From: Hemileia vastatrix
Lineage: Eukaryota > Basidiomycota > Pucciniomycetes > Pucciniales > Zaghouaniaceae
NCBI GenBank assembly: GCA_030280995.1
Contig: JASXTE010000001.1
Span: forward strand, 12,929,001-12,993,000
Reading direction: 5' to 3'
Length of the DNA: 64,000 bases
The first letter of the stretch is position 1. Every line of letters starts with the position of its first letter. A program made the translations under genes and the position numbers. The notes beneath the pieces were generated by a model. That model had not been told where the DNA came from. It was given only the letters and a program-made list of their open reading frames with translations, and ran no database searches. This document shows, piece after piece, positions 32,399 through 43,136 of the stretch.

Positions 32399-33946
32399 AT
32401 GATGGCTGAATCACCAGACTTTGACCCATCGGACCTTCCCTGTTTCACTGCTCCAAAGGACTTTCCTTGTAAACAGTGCATCCACATGTTCAGACCTTGT
32501 ACCTTTACTTTTCCTACTCCTCAAGCTAAATTCTATAACAGAGCCTGTGATTCTTGAAACTCTAAAAAGAAAAGATGTGATAGAGACCCCAACTATCCAA
32601 TACCTCTGCCTTCACCTTCACACAAATATATTTCTAGATCTCCTACCAGGTCACCAGAGCTTGGACCTGCTTCCTCTTCTTTATCTTCCGCTCCTTCCAG
32701 ACGATCATACCGCTCTATTCCCAAATCACTCCCTAAAAGACCTGCTTTATCTTCCAAAGAATCTGCTTTTATCTCAGAAACTTTGGCCAAATCAGCTTCA
32801 AAATCAGCTCTTAGGCTTCTAGACCGCATTCAGGTGGGCCTCCCAATGTTGGGTGGCCCGCCCACCTTTCCAGAAAGCAAAAATCAGGCTCAAAACTCCC
32901 AAATTCAGCCAGATAACAGCCAAAATACACTGTTAAACACCAACAACTCTACGCAACCACCTCCTAGTGCTCCCAGAGCAATGCATACACACAAATATTC
33001 TTCCTCAGACAACCCCAAAAATTCCAACATCTCTAGAAAACCTGCCAGAGGACCTTCTGAAAACACCAGAGCACGCAACACTGCTTCCCAACAAAAATCA
33101 CAGGTTACTTCAAGAAGAATTAACTACATCTGTCCTCTGGCTGCCAATTATTCCTCTGATGGTTCCCTTTATTCTAGATCTTCATCTAACAAATCACAAT
33201 CAGCTTCCAGGTCACCTTCTCCTGATCCTTCCTTCAACAACCCTGGTACTCCACCACCCGTGTCCAACCCAACTGTGCCAAGCAATAATAATATCCACAA
33301 CAAAAGCAGCAGCCCTGCTTCTCCAACCAGGCCACAGGAATTCCCTTCTTCTCCTTCATCTTCTCAACACCATTTATAGAATGATCATGAGAATCCATAC
33401 CTCTATCTGGTTGATCCTGCTTCAACATCCATTCAGCTTTCTTCAACAGCTTAAATCCCGGCCACTTACAAATTTGATGAGCTTCCAATCTGTAAGTACC
33501 AAATTAATAAATCCAATTTCTTTAACAGAGGAAAAATACTGATCTAATTCTTCTGTGTAGTTGGAACCCCATCTCCTGAAAATACAATTTGGATTAGCCA
33601 ACCTCTAGAAACTACCTTACTGGTGGATTACGCCAATATGAAACAACACCTAAGCATGATGTGTTCAAACATGCTTAAGTCCTTTGCCCTCCATGGTCCG
33701 TTGAATGACTTTGAAAAGAATCTGAGAAAACAGCTCCTTGATGACCACTGGAAGATGTCTAGAATAATACAGCACACCTTCAAACACTCTATCCCCGCTT
33801 CTTCCACTTCTTCCCAAAAATTACCTTCCACTATGGTCCCTGACCATTACAACTCATATACACTTTCCAGCCATCTACACCACAAAGAACACAGTTCTTC
33901 TTCCAATCCTGACAAAAAGCAAAAACGCCACCATAATCCAGACTAA
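32399..33946 (+). pseudogene. G3 antisense gene: zinc-cluster-like protein, spliced, three stops
   Basis: Exon 1 is 32399-33491. A 69-nt intron follows (33492-33560, GTAAGT, CTGATCTAATTC, GTGTAG), and exon 2 (33561-33946) continues in phase, about 490 codons in all. Three in-frame stops (TGA 32555, TAG 33377, TAA near 33452) make it a pseudogene. Cys24, 27 and 34 form C-x2-C-x6-C. A second half (Cys50-x2-[TGA at 53]-x6-Cys60, with NSKKKRC) has its middle Cys replaced by the TGA, so the intact protein had the six-Cys pattern of fungal Zn2Cys6 clusters. The rest is Ser/Pro-rich, with a Lys/His-rich end (DKKQKRHH). It is antisense to G3 and related to the C1 antisense gene in Cys spacing. A DNA- or RNA-binding role is inference. 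Confidence 0.6.
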
Positions 33947-35428
33947 CCACCGGAGCCTTCTTCTTCCAGACATTAAAATAAACAAGAAAGAAATTAATAA
34001 GTCACTAAATAGAGAGAACAATAATAATTAACAGAAATATATATGAAAAATTTGTTTTATTTTTATTTTTATTTTATTTATTTATTTATTTAATTTTAAT
34101 TTTATTTTTATTTTTTTATTATTTTTTATCTTTTTTTATTTTAAACTACCAACATACTAAAAAAAACTTGAAAATAAATAACCAAATTAACCAAAAATAT
34201 GAGAGTTGAAAAAAATTAAAATGAAATGAATAATAATAATAAAATGAGACAAATAATAGTTACTAATTGTATCCCCCAGCCAATTGATGAGCTGATCCCC
34301 TGATTCATTACCCACATCCAAGTGCACCTTGATGTGGATACACTGTTCAATAATTTTTCAATGAATTGAAAAAAAAGATGAAATAAATAGAAATTGAGAG
34401 AATAATAAGAAAAAGAAAAATAATAGCATTGCCCGGCCAATCAATGAGCCTTTCCCAACCAATGCTTGCCCACATCCAGGTTACCCTGATGTGGTGACAC
34501 CATATAATATAATTTTGTGATTTTTCCCACTTTATATCCTACTAACTCCCATAAAAAAATTAAAAGAAAAAAAGAGAAAAAAAGAAAAAAAGAAAATAAT
34601 CTAAAGCTACTATCTAGCACAACCATAGACACAAAAATTAAAGAAAAGAAAAAGTCCGGGTCCATAGAAAGTCCAATCCAAAGAAAAGATCACTGGGTGG
34701 GCTCCCTCCAATAAGTAAAAATGATGGGAGACCACCAGTAATTCACCACCAAAACCAAAGAAGCCCTTCTTCAACCAGTAAGCCAGTTTAAAGTCATAGT
34801 GGACTTAAACCCTGAATAACAAAAACCAGAACTAGGATTCAACTAGGACAAAAAAATACTTGAAACAGAAATTTTGGGGTAACTGTTCTACAGAGCAGCC
34901 AGCACGTCAGTTACCCCCACACTTGCCAAAATAAAATCTAGAAGTCCCCCCTGGGTACCTTCTAACAAAAATACAAAATCCAAAACATTAAACCAAAACC
35001 AATAAGTGTGAAGAGTCCAGCACTTGAAGACCAAAAGAATTTCAAGTTTAAAGTCATAGAGGACTAAAAACCTGTGAAGAAAAACCAATACTAGGTTTCA
35101 ACCAAAATAAGAGAAGGGGTTGGAAACAGACAATCTGGGGTAACTGTTGATAGAGCATCCAGCCCATCAGTTACCCCCACACTTGCCAAAACAAAATCTA
35201 GAAGCCCCACGCATGGGTACCTTCTAACAAAAATTTTCCAACAAAAGAGATGCGCAGCATCACCAAAATCCAAATTTAAAGAATAGTCCACAGTTTATCC
35301 TCATTAAAGAGTCAATCTTCTTCATGTCTAGTGCCTCTGGGATAAAACCTTTTCACCTGATCTGCAGCCACTCTCTTCTTTAAGACTGCACCATCCAACT
35401 ATTCCAAAACATAAGAGCCTCCAGGCAC
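33947..35428 (-). other. G3 3' untranslated region, proximal part
   Basis: AT-rich sequence (33990-34260), then two copies of hairpin B (34312-34337, 34470-34494), the CACTGG hairpin (34689-34745) and two copies of hairpin A (34876-34917, 35137-35178). Hairpin modules lie near 34784, 35046 and 35290. The same order as in G2 and G1, but with modules duplicated. Confidence 0.7.
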
Positions 35429-36655
35429 CTAATATCTAACTCTGTAAGGTCGATTCCATCTGTCAGCAAACATTTTTCCACACTGACTCTCCAAACTTCT
35501 ATTATACACCAAAACCAAACAACCAGGTTTCAAGGGATTCCTAATTCTATGAGCCAGATTCTTGTCCCAGTATCTGACTGATTGATTTCTTATCTTTATC
35601 ATTCTAGAGTATGCCTTCTCTTGACCTTCCTCTCTACATTCCAACTGTTTAATCCTGGCACAGAGAAAATCTTCTGTTGAGCATATATCATCCCAAACAA
35701 TTCCAAGATAAGAGACAGCTTCCAAATCCACCAGTAAAAAAGCTTTCTTCCCAAAAATTAATTCATAAGGGGAATAGCCACTTGTACTTTTCACAGTGAC
35801 CCTATCAGCAAATAACACCAAGGTTATATAATGCCTCCATTTTTCAGCACTATCTCCCCACATTTTTACCAAAGCATTTTTGATAACTTGATGGCCTCTT
35901 TCAACCATGCCTTCAGCTTCAGGATAATAAGGTGTAGCTACTCTAACTTTAGAACCAATACTTGCCACAGCTTCTTAGAAATCAGCTCCAAACCCTGGTC
36001 CACCATTAACAGTCACCAACTTCATCAACCCATACCTAAACACAAATTCTTTCTTCAAAAATTCTGCCACATTTTTGGAAGTCAAATTCACCAGAGGCAC
36101 CACCTCAACCCAACCAGACAAATCATCCCTGGCAACAATCAAGTATTTATACCTGCCCTCTTTGATATGGACAGCATCCAAACTGACTCTTCAAAACACA
36201 GTTGTTTCACCAGTAGCACAGCCAACCTCTTTAGGTTTCAATTGACTTCTTCTTTGACATTCTTCACAAGATTGAACCCAACCCTGCACAGAAAAATTCA
36301 TACCTGGCCACCAAAATCTATCTGCTACTCTTCTATAAGTCTCCCCAAAGCCTCTATGAACAAGGTCTTCATGCAAAGACTTCAAAACCAATTCTTTACC
36401 CTTTCTGTGAGTCACCACCACTTGAGTATTTGGATGTTTCCTCCTCATAAACCTCCTTCTTGACACATTAAAGCGAGGACTATTCTTCTTGATTGCCACC
36501 CAAGTATCATCATCACAAGTCTCTGGCCTCTCTAAGGTTAACAGATATTCAATCATAATAAAATAAAACTCAATCTGACCCCGGGTCTCATCTTCAAAAT
36601 CCAACAAAACAATATCCAAGGGTACAACCCTGTCATCAAAATCTCCAGTGTACAC
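35429..36655 (-). pseudogene. G3 integrase
   Basis: Three open stretches in different frames. 36191-36655 has the zinc domain (HEDLVHRGFGETYRRVADRF, CEECQRRS). 35975-36181 has the core (MDAVHIKEGRYKYLIVARDD), and the second acidic residue is Asn in VTVNGGPGFG, where G2 has Asp. 35429-35968 has the Glu segment (YYPEAEGMVERGHQVI) and the C-terminal YNRSLESQCGKMFADRWN. It ends near 35380 with codons matching the G2 C-terminus. Inactive. Confidence 0.85.
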
Positions 36656-36721
36656 ATGAGCAACACAACCGGCCCATCCAGGTCACCAATCGCTAAACTT
36701 TTGCACCTCCTTTTTCTTCCA

Positions 36722-37366
36722 CTAAATCTTAAGAGAATCCAGTTCACCAACAAAAACACCATTCTTCAATTTTGAGCCATCCCAAAAAACAGCCCTATCT
36801 TCATCAACAAAAACATCCTGATCACCATAATCAAGATCAGAACCATCCAGTTTAACCTCTAGGTGGAGGCAAGAACAATCATCCAGTTTAGCCTCTTGGG
36901 GTAGGAGAGAAAAATCTTCGGCACCCTTTGTGCTGGCCCTAACCACTGGATAATCTTCATCAAATTCATCAGAATCAGAATCTTCATCTGTGGGTGGTCT
37001 TCTTGATAATCCATCTGGCATCGTAAAAGTCTTACCTGGCTTGTGCACCAGGTCAAAAGAAAAATGTTGAATAAATGCCGCCCACCTTGTCATTGGAGCA
37101 TTTGTAAGACTAGGTGTATTGATCATTTGAGCGAGAGATTTAGCATCCACCTGCAGCTCAAAATGCTGCCCCCACAAAACAGTTTGTAGCTTCTTCAAAA
37201 TTTTTGCTACACCACACAATTACAACTTTGGCTGAGAATACCTATATTCTACCTCATTAAAGAATACAGACTCGTACCTTACTGGCCTGACCTTCACAGA
37301 TTTATCTTGCTAAGACAGAACAGCACCAGCAGCAATATAACTTGAGTCCAACACCAGATATATTTT
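36722..37366 (-). pseudogene. G3 RNase H and linker
   Basis: Open stretch 36722-37219 has the RNase H end (LWGQHFELQVDAKSLAQMIN, RWAAFIQHFSFDLVHKPGK, MPDGLSRRPP), then an acidic linker and VFVDEDRAVFWDGSKLKNG, matching G2. Upstream codons to 37366 carry the first RNase H Asp region (LVLDSSYIAAGAVLS) in broken frame. Two hairpin modules lie near 36849 and 36886 with CCTC/GAGG-type stems. Confidence 0.8.
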
Positions 37367-38318
37367 TCAAGCTTCCCTTCCATAATCCAACTTGTGAAAA
37401 ATAATATCTTCACCTACCACCTTCTTCAATTTCTGAAAAGCCTCTTCACACTCTACATTTTTCCTGGTCAAACTTCTCAAGGGTGAAGCCAACAAATAAA
37501 AATCTTTAATAAAAATCCAGACACATACACAAACTCCCAAAAATCCCTTAACTTCAGTTGTATTTTTGGGCCTTGGCCATGACTGAATTTTATTTACTTT
37601 CTTCTTTGCCATAATCCTTCCCTCCTTACATAAGACATGACCCAGAATTTCCAGAGCAGGAACAAATCAACAAAACTTTGACCCAGAAATGGTCAAACCC
37701 GCCTCTTCAATTCTGAACAATACTCTCTCTATAGTAATTGCATATTCTCAAAAAAATCTCCTTATCCTTGGGTTCTCCTTCAGCACTTTATTTCCATAAT
37801 CAGTGGAGGGTCCTTTAATTCCACCATTATCAATAAAAATACCAGCATGAGTCAGAACTTCATCCTGTAAAATCCAAGCCATTTGTGCTTGATATACTGC
37901 TACTGAATTAGTTGCTCCTTGAGGCAACCTAGTGAGCTTAAATCTTCGTAGAGGAGTCTCAAACGTTGTGAGTGGCCATGAATCAGTGTGAAGTTCCCTT
38001 TCATCATAACCACCCATAATATCTTGACAAACCATAACACACCCTTCCAGAAAAAGCTTCAAAAAAGTCCTTCCCACTTGGCAGCATCCCCGCATCCTTG
38101 ATAGTGACTCTATTTAAGGCCCTAAGATCATGCACCACACTCAACTTCCCATTCTGTTTCCTAACACAAAAAACCAGACTTGAGTAACTAGAAGTTGATT
38201 GTTCATATAATCCTGTCCTGACTCTTTCCCTAAAAATCTCCACAAAATCATCCTTAATAGCAGCTGGGATTAGAATAGGTTTTATTATACAAGGCTCATG
38301 ACAAACCACAGGAATCAA
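37367..38318 (-). pseudogene. pol: G3 reverse transcriptase
   Basis: Frames 38004-38318 (GLYEQSTSSYSSLVF, LSVVHDLRALNRVTIKDAGM), 37748-38095 (DIMGGYDERELHTDSWPLTT, LPQGATNSVAVYQAQMAWIL, GIFIDNGGIKG) and 37367-37612 (connection, KIQSWPRPKNTTEVKGFLG). The active site has F-I-D-N, as in G1. Split by frameshifts. Confidence 0.85.
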
Positions 38319-39505
38319 GTAAGGTTACCCATAAGAGTGTTTCAACACACCCCTTTTCTCTTCAACAAATTTGACCACTTTCTCCCTGAGCACAATAACG
38401 TGCAACAACAACTTCTCTTCCTCATCAGGACCAAAATTAAAAACTTTTAACCTCTCCACAGTCACCCAAGTGGTTTCAACAAAATAAGGAGGATTCTTCA
38501 CCAGAGGAGTACAGCACGGATTTGTTGATAACAAAGGCCTCTTCAAAGGAGGATTCAAACCCACAGGCATAGGCTCATTGATAGGCCTAATCTTCTGCGC
38601 TAACTTCTTGTATTTTGTGGCTCCACCGTCAACTTGAGAGATCTTCTGGACGTCTTCACCACCAGACCTGGAACAAAAACCAAGGGTTCCCCCATTTCTA
38701 ACATGTGTGGCCCAGGTAATGTTTTTAAAAGGTGTAGAAGAAACCCCAATGGTGCACAATTGGGAGGACTTACTTTTAGATCCCAATCTCACCACTCCAC
38801 AACTTTTTGGCGATTCCACATCTTCATCCTCACTTTCATCTTCCAAATCATCAAATCTTGATTCATCTTCTGAATCACATCTTCTTAAATTATGCAGTTT
38901 ATCCTCATGCCTGAGGCCCAAAAATTTATCTTGACGATCTTCTTTTTTCAAATATTTGTGCAGTTTAACCTCATGCTGGAGGCCCAAAAATTGATCTTGA
39001 TTATCTTTACAAAAATAATTATTTTCTTCTTTTTTAATTATATTCAGATATTTTTCTTGCTTTTCCTCAGTTATCTTGAAATTTTTATCATCTTTTCTTG
39101 AGTTTTCTTCCATCCTACAAAACTAACCAGAGGTTTCCCCAATGCTCAAAGACGTGGCCAAGGTAATGTTTTTGAAAGGCGTAGAAGAAACCCTAGCGGT
39201 GCACAATTGGGAGGACTTACTTTTAGGCCCCAATCTCACCACTCCACAGCTTTTCCACATATCTTTCAATAAAGATATATAGCCAATCTTCCTTTTTGAG
39301 CTTGAATTAAAAATAATTGAAAATCTTGAGAGAGAACAGATACTTGATAAAAAACATGAAGAATACTTGCAGAGAAGAGAAACATTGAAAAGAGAAAGTT
39401 GAAAATCCACTTGGTATATCTCCAAGGGAGCTGACCTACTACAACCTGGGATTTCCTCATCTTGGAGAGAGGTTGTAGCACTAGGGCAATCAGCCCTTAT
39501 TACTC
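38319..39505 (-). pseudogene. G3 pol N-terminal linker
   Basis: 38325-39113 encodes a low-complexity Lys/Glu-rich segment, then GVVRLGSKSKSSQLCT and NEPMPVGLNPPLKRP leading to RT. 39123-39481 matches the start of pol in G2 (MEIYQVDFQLSLFNV). A block containing GVVRLG..SKSSQLCT..STPFKNIT is present twice (about 38690-38810 and 39130-39250), a local duplication. Hairpin modules with CCTC/GAGG stems lie near 38894 and 38961. Confidence 0.7.
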
Positions 39506-39605
39506 TAAAAAAGATAGACTCTCACAAGAGCCTGAACCACACTTTAAAAAACCAGAGGCGGCACCAACTTCTGTTCTTCTCCTACAACAGTTCATGTACT
39601 GGCAC

Positions 39606-40783
39606 TGTCAGCCTAGATATCCCTAGGACTGAGTATTTCTTATGCTTAAAATAAGATAACATTAAGTAAATTAAGCTTATATCTTAAAAATAAGGTTAAA
39701 ATAATAATATATATGATTATATTATATATATATATAATTATTATTCTATTATATAAATTATAGTAGTTTAAATAGCTTATCCATAGCCTAATAATACTTA
39801 TTAAGGTGTTAATGGAGTCATAATATACTTATCTTAAGTGATATGAAGTAATTATTGACATACATAAGCTTATATGTATACATAAATCTCATATTCAGTG
39901 AAATATGCAGTATATTATGTATATTTAGGTATATAAGTGGGTTTTAGCCCCTTAATAGCCTATAAAACTTTGTTTTTCTGCTTATTTTAGGTCATATGGA
40001 CGAAATCAGTGGACTCACAACACCTACAGAAGCATAGACATCTATATCAGGCGCATACACTCAGTTTGGACAACTTAATTTACTTCCTTGGATGGTTATT
40101 CACGGATTTATGGGTTGGAAGGTCATTTCTGGGTTAATGTGGATGCTTGGGGATGTTATTGGGGGCTTGTACATTTTATTTGTTTCCTTTATATGCTTTG
40201 GGTTTCATTAAATCTCTTTTTGATTGTTTATTTTACCTGTTTCTTTATGGTATCCGCTTTTATCTGGATTTTCTATTTGTGGTATAGATCTGTGTTATCA
40301 TTAATTGTGATGAAGGGTCCTTACTGGAGGTCTGGGTGTTGAATCTGATTGAAGTGGACGCCATGGGGAGGTAATGGGCCCTCACAGTGCTGTAATTGCC
40401 AGGGATAGCAGTGACATCATCTGGATTGAAGGTCTGTGCACTCCAGTGGATTTGGGTATAAGTAAGGAGGGAGTTTGACGGTTATTTATCATCATTCACT
40501 TACTAAAATTCAAACAAACACTTCAATACAATTATTAACATTTAGAAATATATTATAAAGCCTTTTATAAGTTGATATTATCATTATATAAGCTATTACT
40601 ATATTTTATTCATCTATTTTCCACCATAGCACGCATTTAAATCCAAGTATTGTGAGTTTTATTTGAGTATAACTATTTTATTAGTCTTCCCCTGAGGTTT
40701 AATCACTAAATAATTTATCAATAAGTAGTAGTTCCATAAATAAACACTATTATATCATACTTATATACTAGACTATACTGACA
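39606..40783 (+). repeat. Solo LTR inside the G3 protease gene
   Basis: 1178 bp, TGTCAGCC...CTGACA, with flanking GGCAC (39601-39605) and GGAAC (40784-40788), a 5-bp duplication with one mismatch. G3 protease codons resume exactly on both sides. The first bases match the LTR start of G4 (55921). Orientation plus is suggested by GGTATAAGTAAGG near 40449 followed by a leader-like sequence. A plus-strand ORF at 40088-40342 inside it looks fortuitous. Confidence 0.85.
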
Positions 40784-41210
40784 GGAACATTGAAGACAAG
40801 CCGGGCCTGGTCTCCCAGCCATAATCTCCAGGAGATTTTAACCTCATGTGAAACCTCCTCTTATCTTCACCGGTCAACTCCAAACTGATTCCCATGTCGA
40901 ACTGATAACCAACTCTTGCCTGGAAATCCATCAAAAATGGTCCACCCAAAAAAGCTTTTACATTACCTTTGGCAATGTAAAAATGAAACTTTCCAGAGGC
41001 TCCACCAACATCCAGCTTTATAAATTTGGCTCTCCCAATAAACTCAGTGACATGGCCACCAATTCCTGTCTTGATGGTGAGGCCCAGATGAGTAGCCTCA
41101 AAAAAAGAAATTAGGTTAATCTGAGAACCTGAATCCACTACTTCCTTAGCCTCCCTGCCATTCAGAGTGACATTGACATGACCCAGAGGAGCAGAAAAAT
41201 GAGTTTCCAA
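40784..41210 (-). pseudogene. G3 aspartic protease
   Basis: METHFSAPLGHVNVTLNGRE, active site VVDSGSQINLISF (Asp kept), KAFLGGPFLMDF, WETRPGLSSMF. The C-terminus (QCQYMNCCRRR..., ending T_TTT_TTA GAG TAA) continues at 39605-39507 beyond the solo LTR. Confidence 0.82.
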
Positions 41211-41225
41211 CCCCTCAACAAACTT

Positions 41226-42025
41226 CTAAGCAGAATCACAGATGTATTCCACCTCCCCAGAAGAGATCCTTCTTCTGGTCAACAATATTTTTTGTCTATC
41301 AGCCAATTCAGGACTGATAGCATACATTTCCCCATAAGAAAGTGAAACCTGACCCTGATTCATTGTTTCCAGAAATGAGTCCATAACATTAGATTGGCCA
41401 GAAACTACTGGCCTCTCAAAGTGAGCCCTTGGCTTCACCAGCTTGGTCCTAGAAATCTCCTGAGGACCAGAACCACCAACAGATTTTTCATCAACAGGAA
41501 CCAAACCATATCCCTCACCAACACCTCTAACTCCAGCAGACATTGGCAATGAAGCCAAAGGGACATCCTCCTCTGAGTCAGAATCAACATCAATTGGCAT
41601 TGGATCACCATTCATGTCCAATGCACTAAAACTGGGGGGGCCCATATCAGCAATCCCCTTCTGCATATTTTACAGCTCTTCTTTGCTGTACTTCCTCCTG
41701 GCTGAACTCAGCTTAGGATCCACCTTTTAAGCCTTAGGCTTTGGTTGGGCCTGAGAACTGCTCTTAGGCCTTCCCACCTTTCAAGCTTCAACATCATAGA
41801 CACCAGCAAAGCATTCACCACTTGACTATCCTTCACAAGAATACAACTCCAACCCACCAAAGGAAGTAGAAAAAGAGACTTTATTAACCTCCTTCCCTTT
41901 TCGCTTGACATCTTCATCTGCCTTAGCAGAAGACTTCCCCTAATCAGGGATCTCCTCAAACCTTGGCCTCCTCTGATTGTGACCATTTCTTCTCTTGACC
42001 AAATCAACAGGAGCCTGCCCCTCAC
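41226..42025 (-). pseudogene. gag: G3 gag, C-terminal part
   Basis: 41226-41666 matches G2 Gag (MQKGIADMGPPS, DSDSEEDVPLASLP, RRRISSGEVEYICDSA). The frame runs directly on toward protease, evidence for an original Gag-protease fusion. 41708-42025 is the basic middle segment in a shifted frame. Confidence 0.8.
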
Positions 42026-43044
42026 TGGGATTCACAAATGAACCATCAGGGAATTTGAACACCCTTCCATCAAACTACACCTTTCCTTCTGACACATCTC
42101 TGTTCAGAGCCCAACAATCATAGGACTTGTGCACCCTCCTTCTGCAATAAGAGCAGACCCAAGGATCACTCCTACCAGCCCTCCTATCAAAATCTCTAGG
42201 CTGAGAAGGAGCCCTATTGACCTTCTTAGCCTGCTGAACAAAAATATGTAGCTGTTTTTTAAGATCAGCCAACTGCTCCACCACTGGGTCTCTCTCCTGC
42301 TTTGGAACCCCCACCATATTCTTCTCTTCCTTCATCACTCTACTCTCCTCTTCAGCCAAAGCCTCACTGACTTTGCTGACATACTTGGCACACCCCTCTT
42401 GATAGGTGTCCACAGCCAACAACTTCAAATGGGCTTCCACAGCCTCCTTCACCTTGTATGAGGCAGGCAACTTCTGGTCCCCATTGGAAAGAGTATTCAT
42501 CAAGTCCTTCCTTGACAACTCCTTCAACACATCCATCCTGACATCTCTAGCCAGGGCAAACCAAAAAACATCTTTGGAAGAATTTTCATGTGCCAGATGC
42601 TCCACTTCCACCAAATATTCTACCACAGGATCAAATTGCAGCAGAAACTTCCTGTAACTGAGTAAGTTACCAACACCACAATAAGACTGCCATTCACTGA
42701 AAACCTTTTTCAGATCCACCATAGTGAACCTGATACCCCATCTATCCACCATTTCCCTGCACAAGAACTTCCAGTCCCTCTTCTTGTAGCCAGAAATGGC
42801 CACAACCTCCTTCTCCACTGCCCTTTCACCAGTGAAGAAAATGATCTGCTTCACCATGTCCAGGTAAGAAGCACCATCCACACCAGCAGCAGTTTCATAT
42901 TTCTCCAGAAACCACTTCACATCTTCCCCATCAAACTTGGTAACATTCCAAGTTTTAATCCTAACACACTCCTTAACCATCACAGAAGGAGGACCTTCCC
43001 CCCTCACTGACAGTCACCACAGGAATAGATGAACCAGAAGCCAT
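42026..43044 (-). pseudogene. gag: G3 gag, N-terminal part
   Basis: Likely start at ATG 43044 (MASGSSIPVV), then a one-base shift near 43008 into the 310-codon frame 42075-43007: RIKTWNVTKFDGEDVKWFLE, MVDRWGIRFTMVDLKKV, HENSSKDVFWFALARDVRMD, and the zinc knuckle CSYCRRRVHKSYDC. Homologous along its length to G2 Gag residues 15-350. Confidence 0.85.
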
Positions 43045-43115
43045 TCTTCCATACCAAATTCACCAAAAAGGACCAACCAAAGAAAACAGAGATTCCTAAG
43101 AACTAGCAGGTCCTA

Positions 43116-43132
43116 CCCCACTTTGGGAGCCA
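43116..43132 (-). promoter_or_regulatory. G3 primer-binding site
   Basis: Minus reading TGGCTCCCAAAGTGGGG, four bases from the 5' LTR; a diverged form of the tRNA-Lys-type site in G2. Confidence 0.65.
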
Positions 43133-43136
43133 GAAA

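Noticed and set aside
34441..34714. Lys- or Phe-rich ORFs in the G3 3' UTR
   Set aside because: Low-complexity AT-rich translation, overlapping conserved hairpins on the same sequence.
40088..40342. Hydrophobic 84-codon plus-strand ORF
   Set aside because: It lies within the solo LTR 39606-40783, has no recognisable motif and is probably fortuitous.
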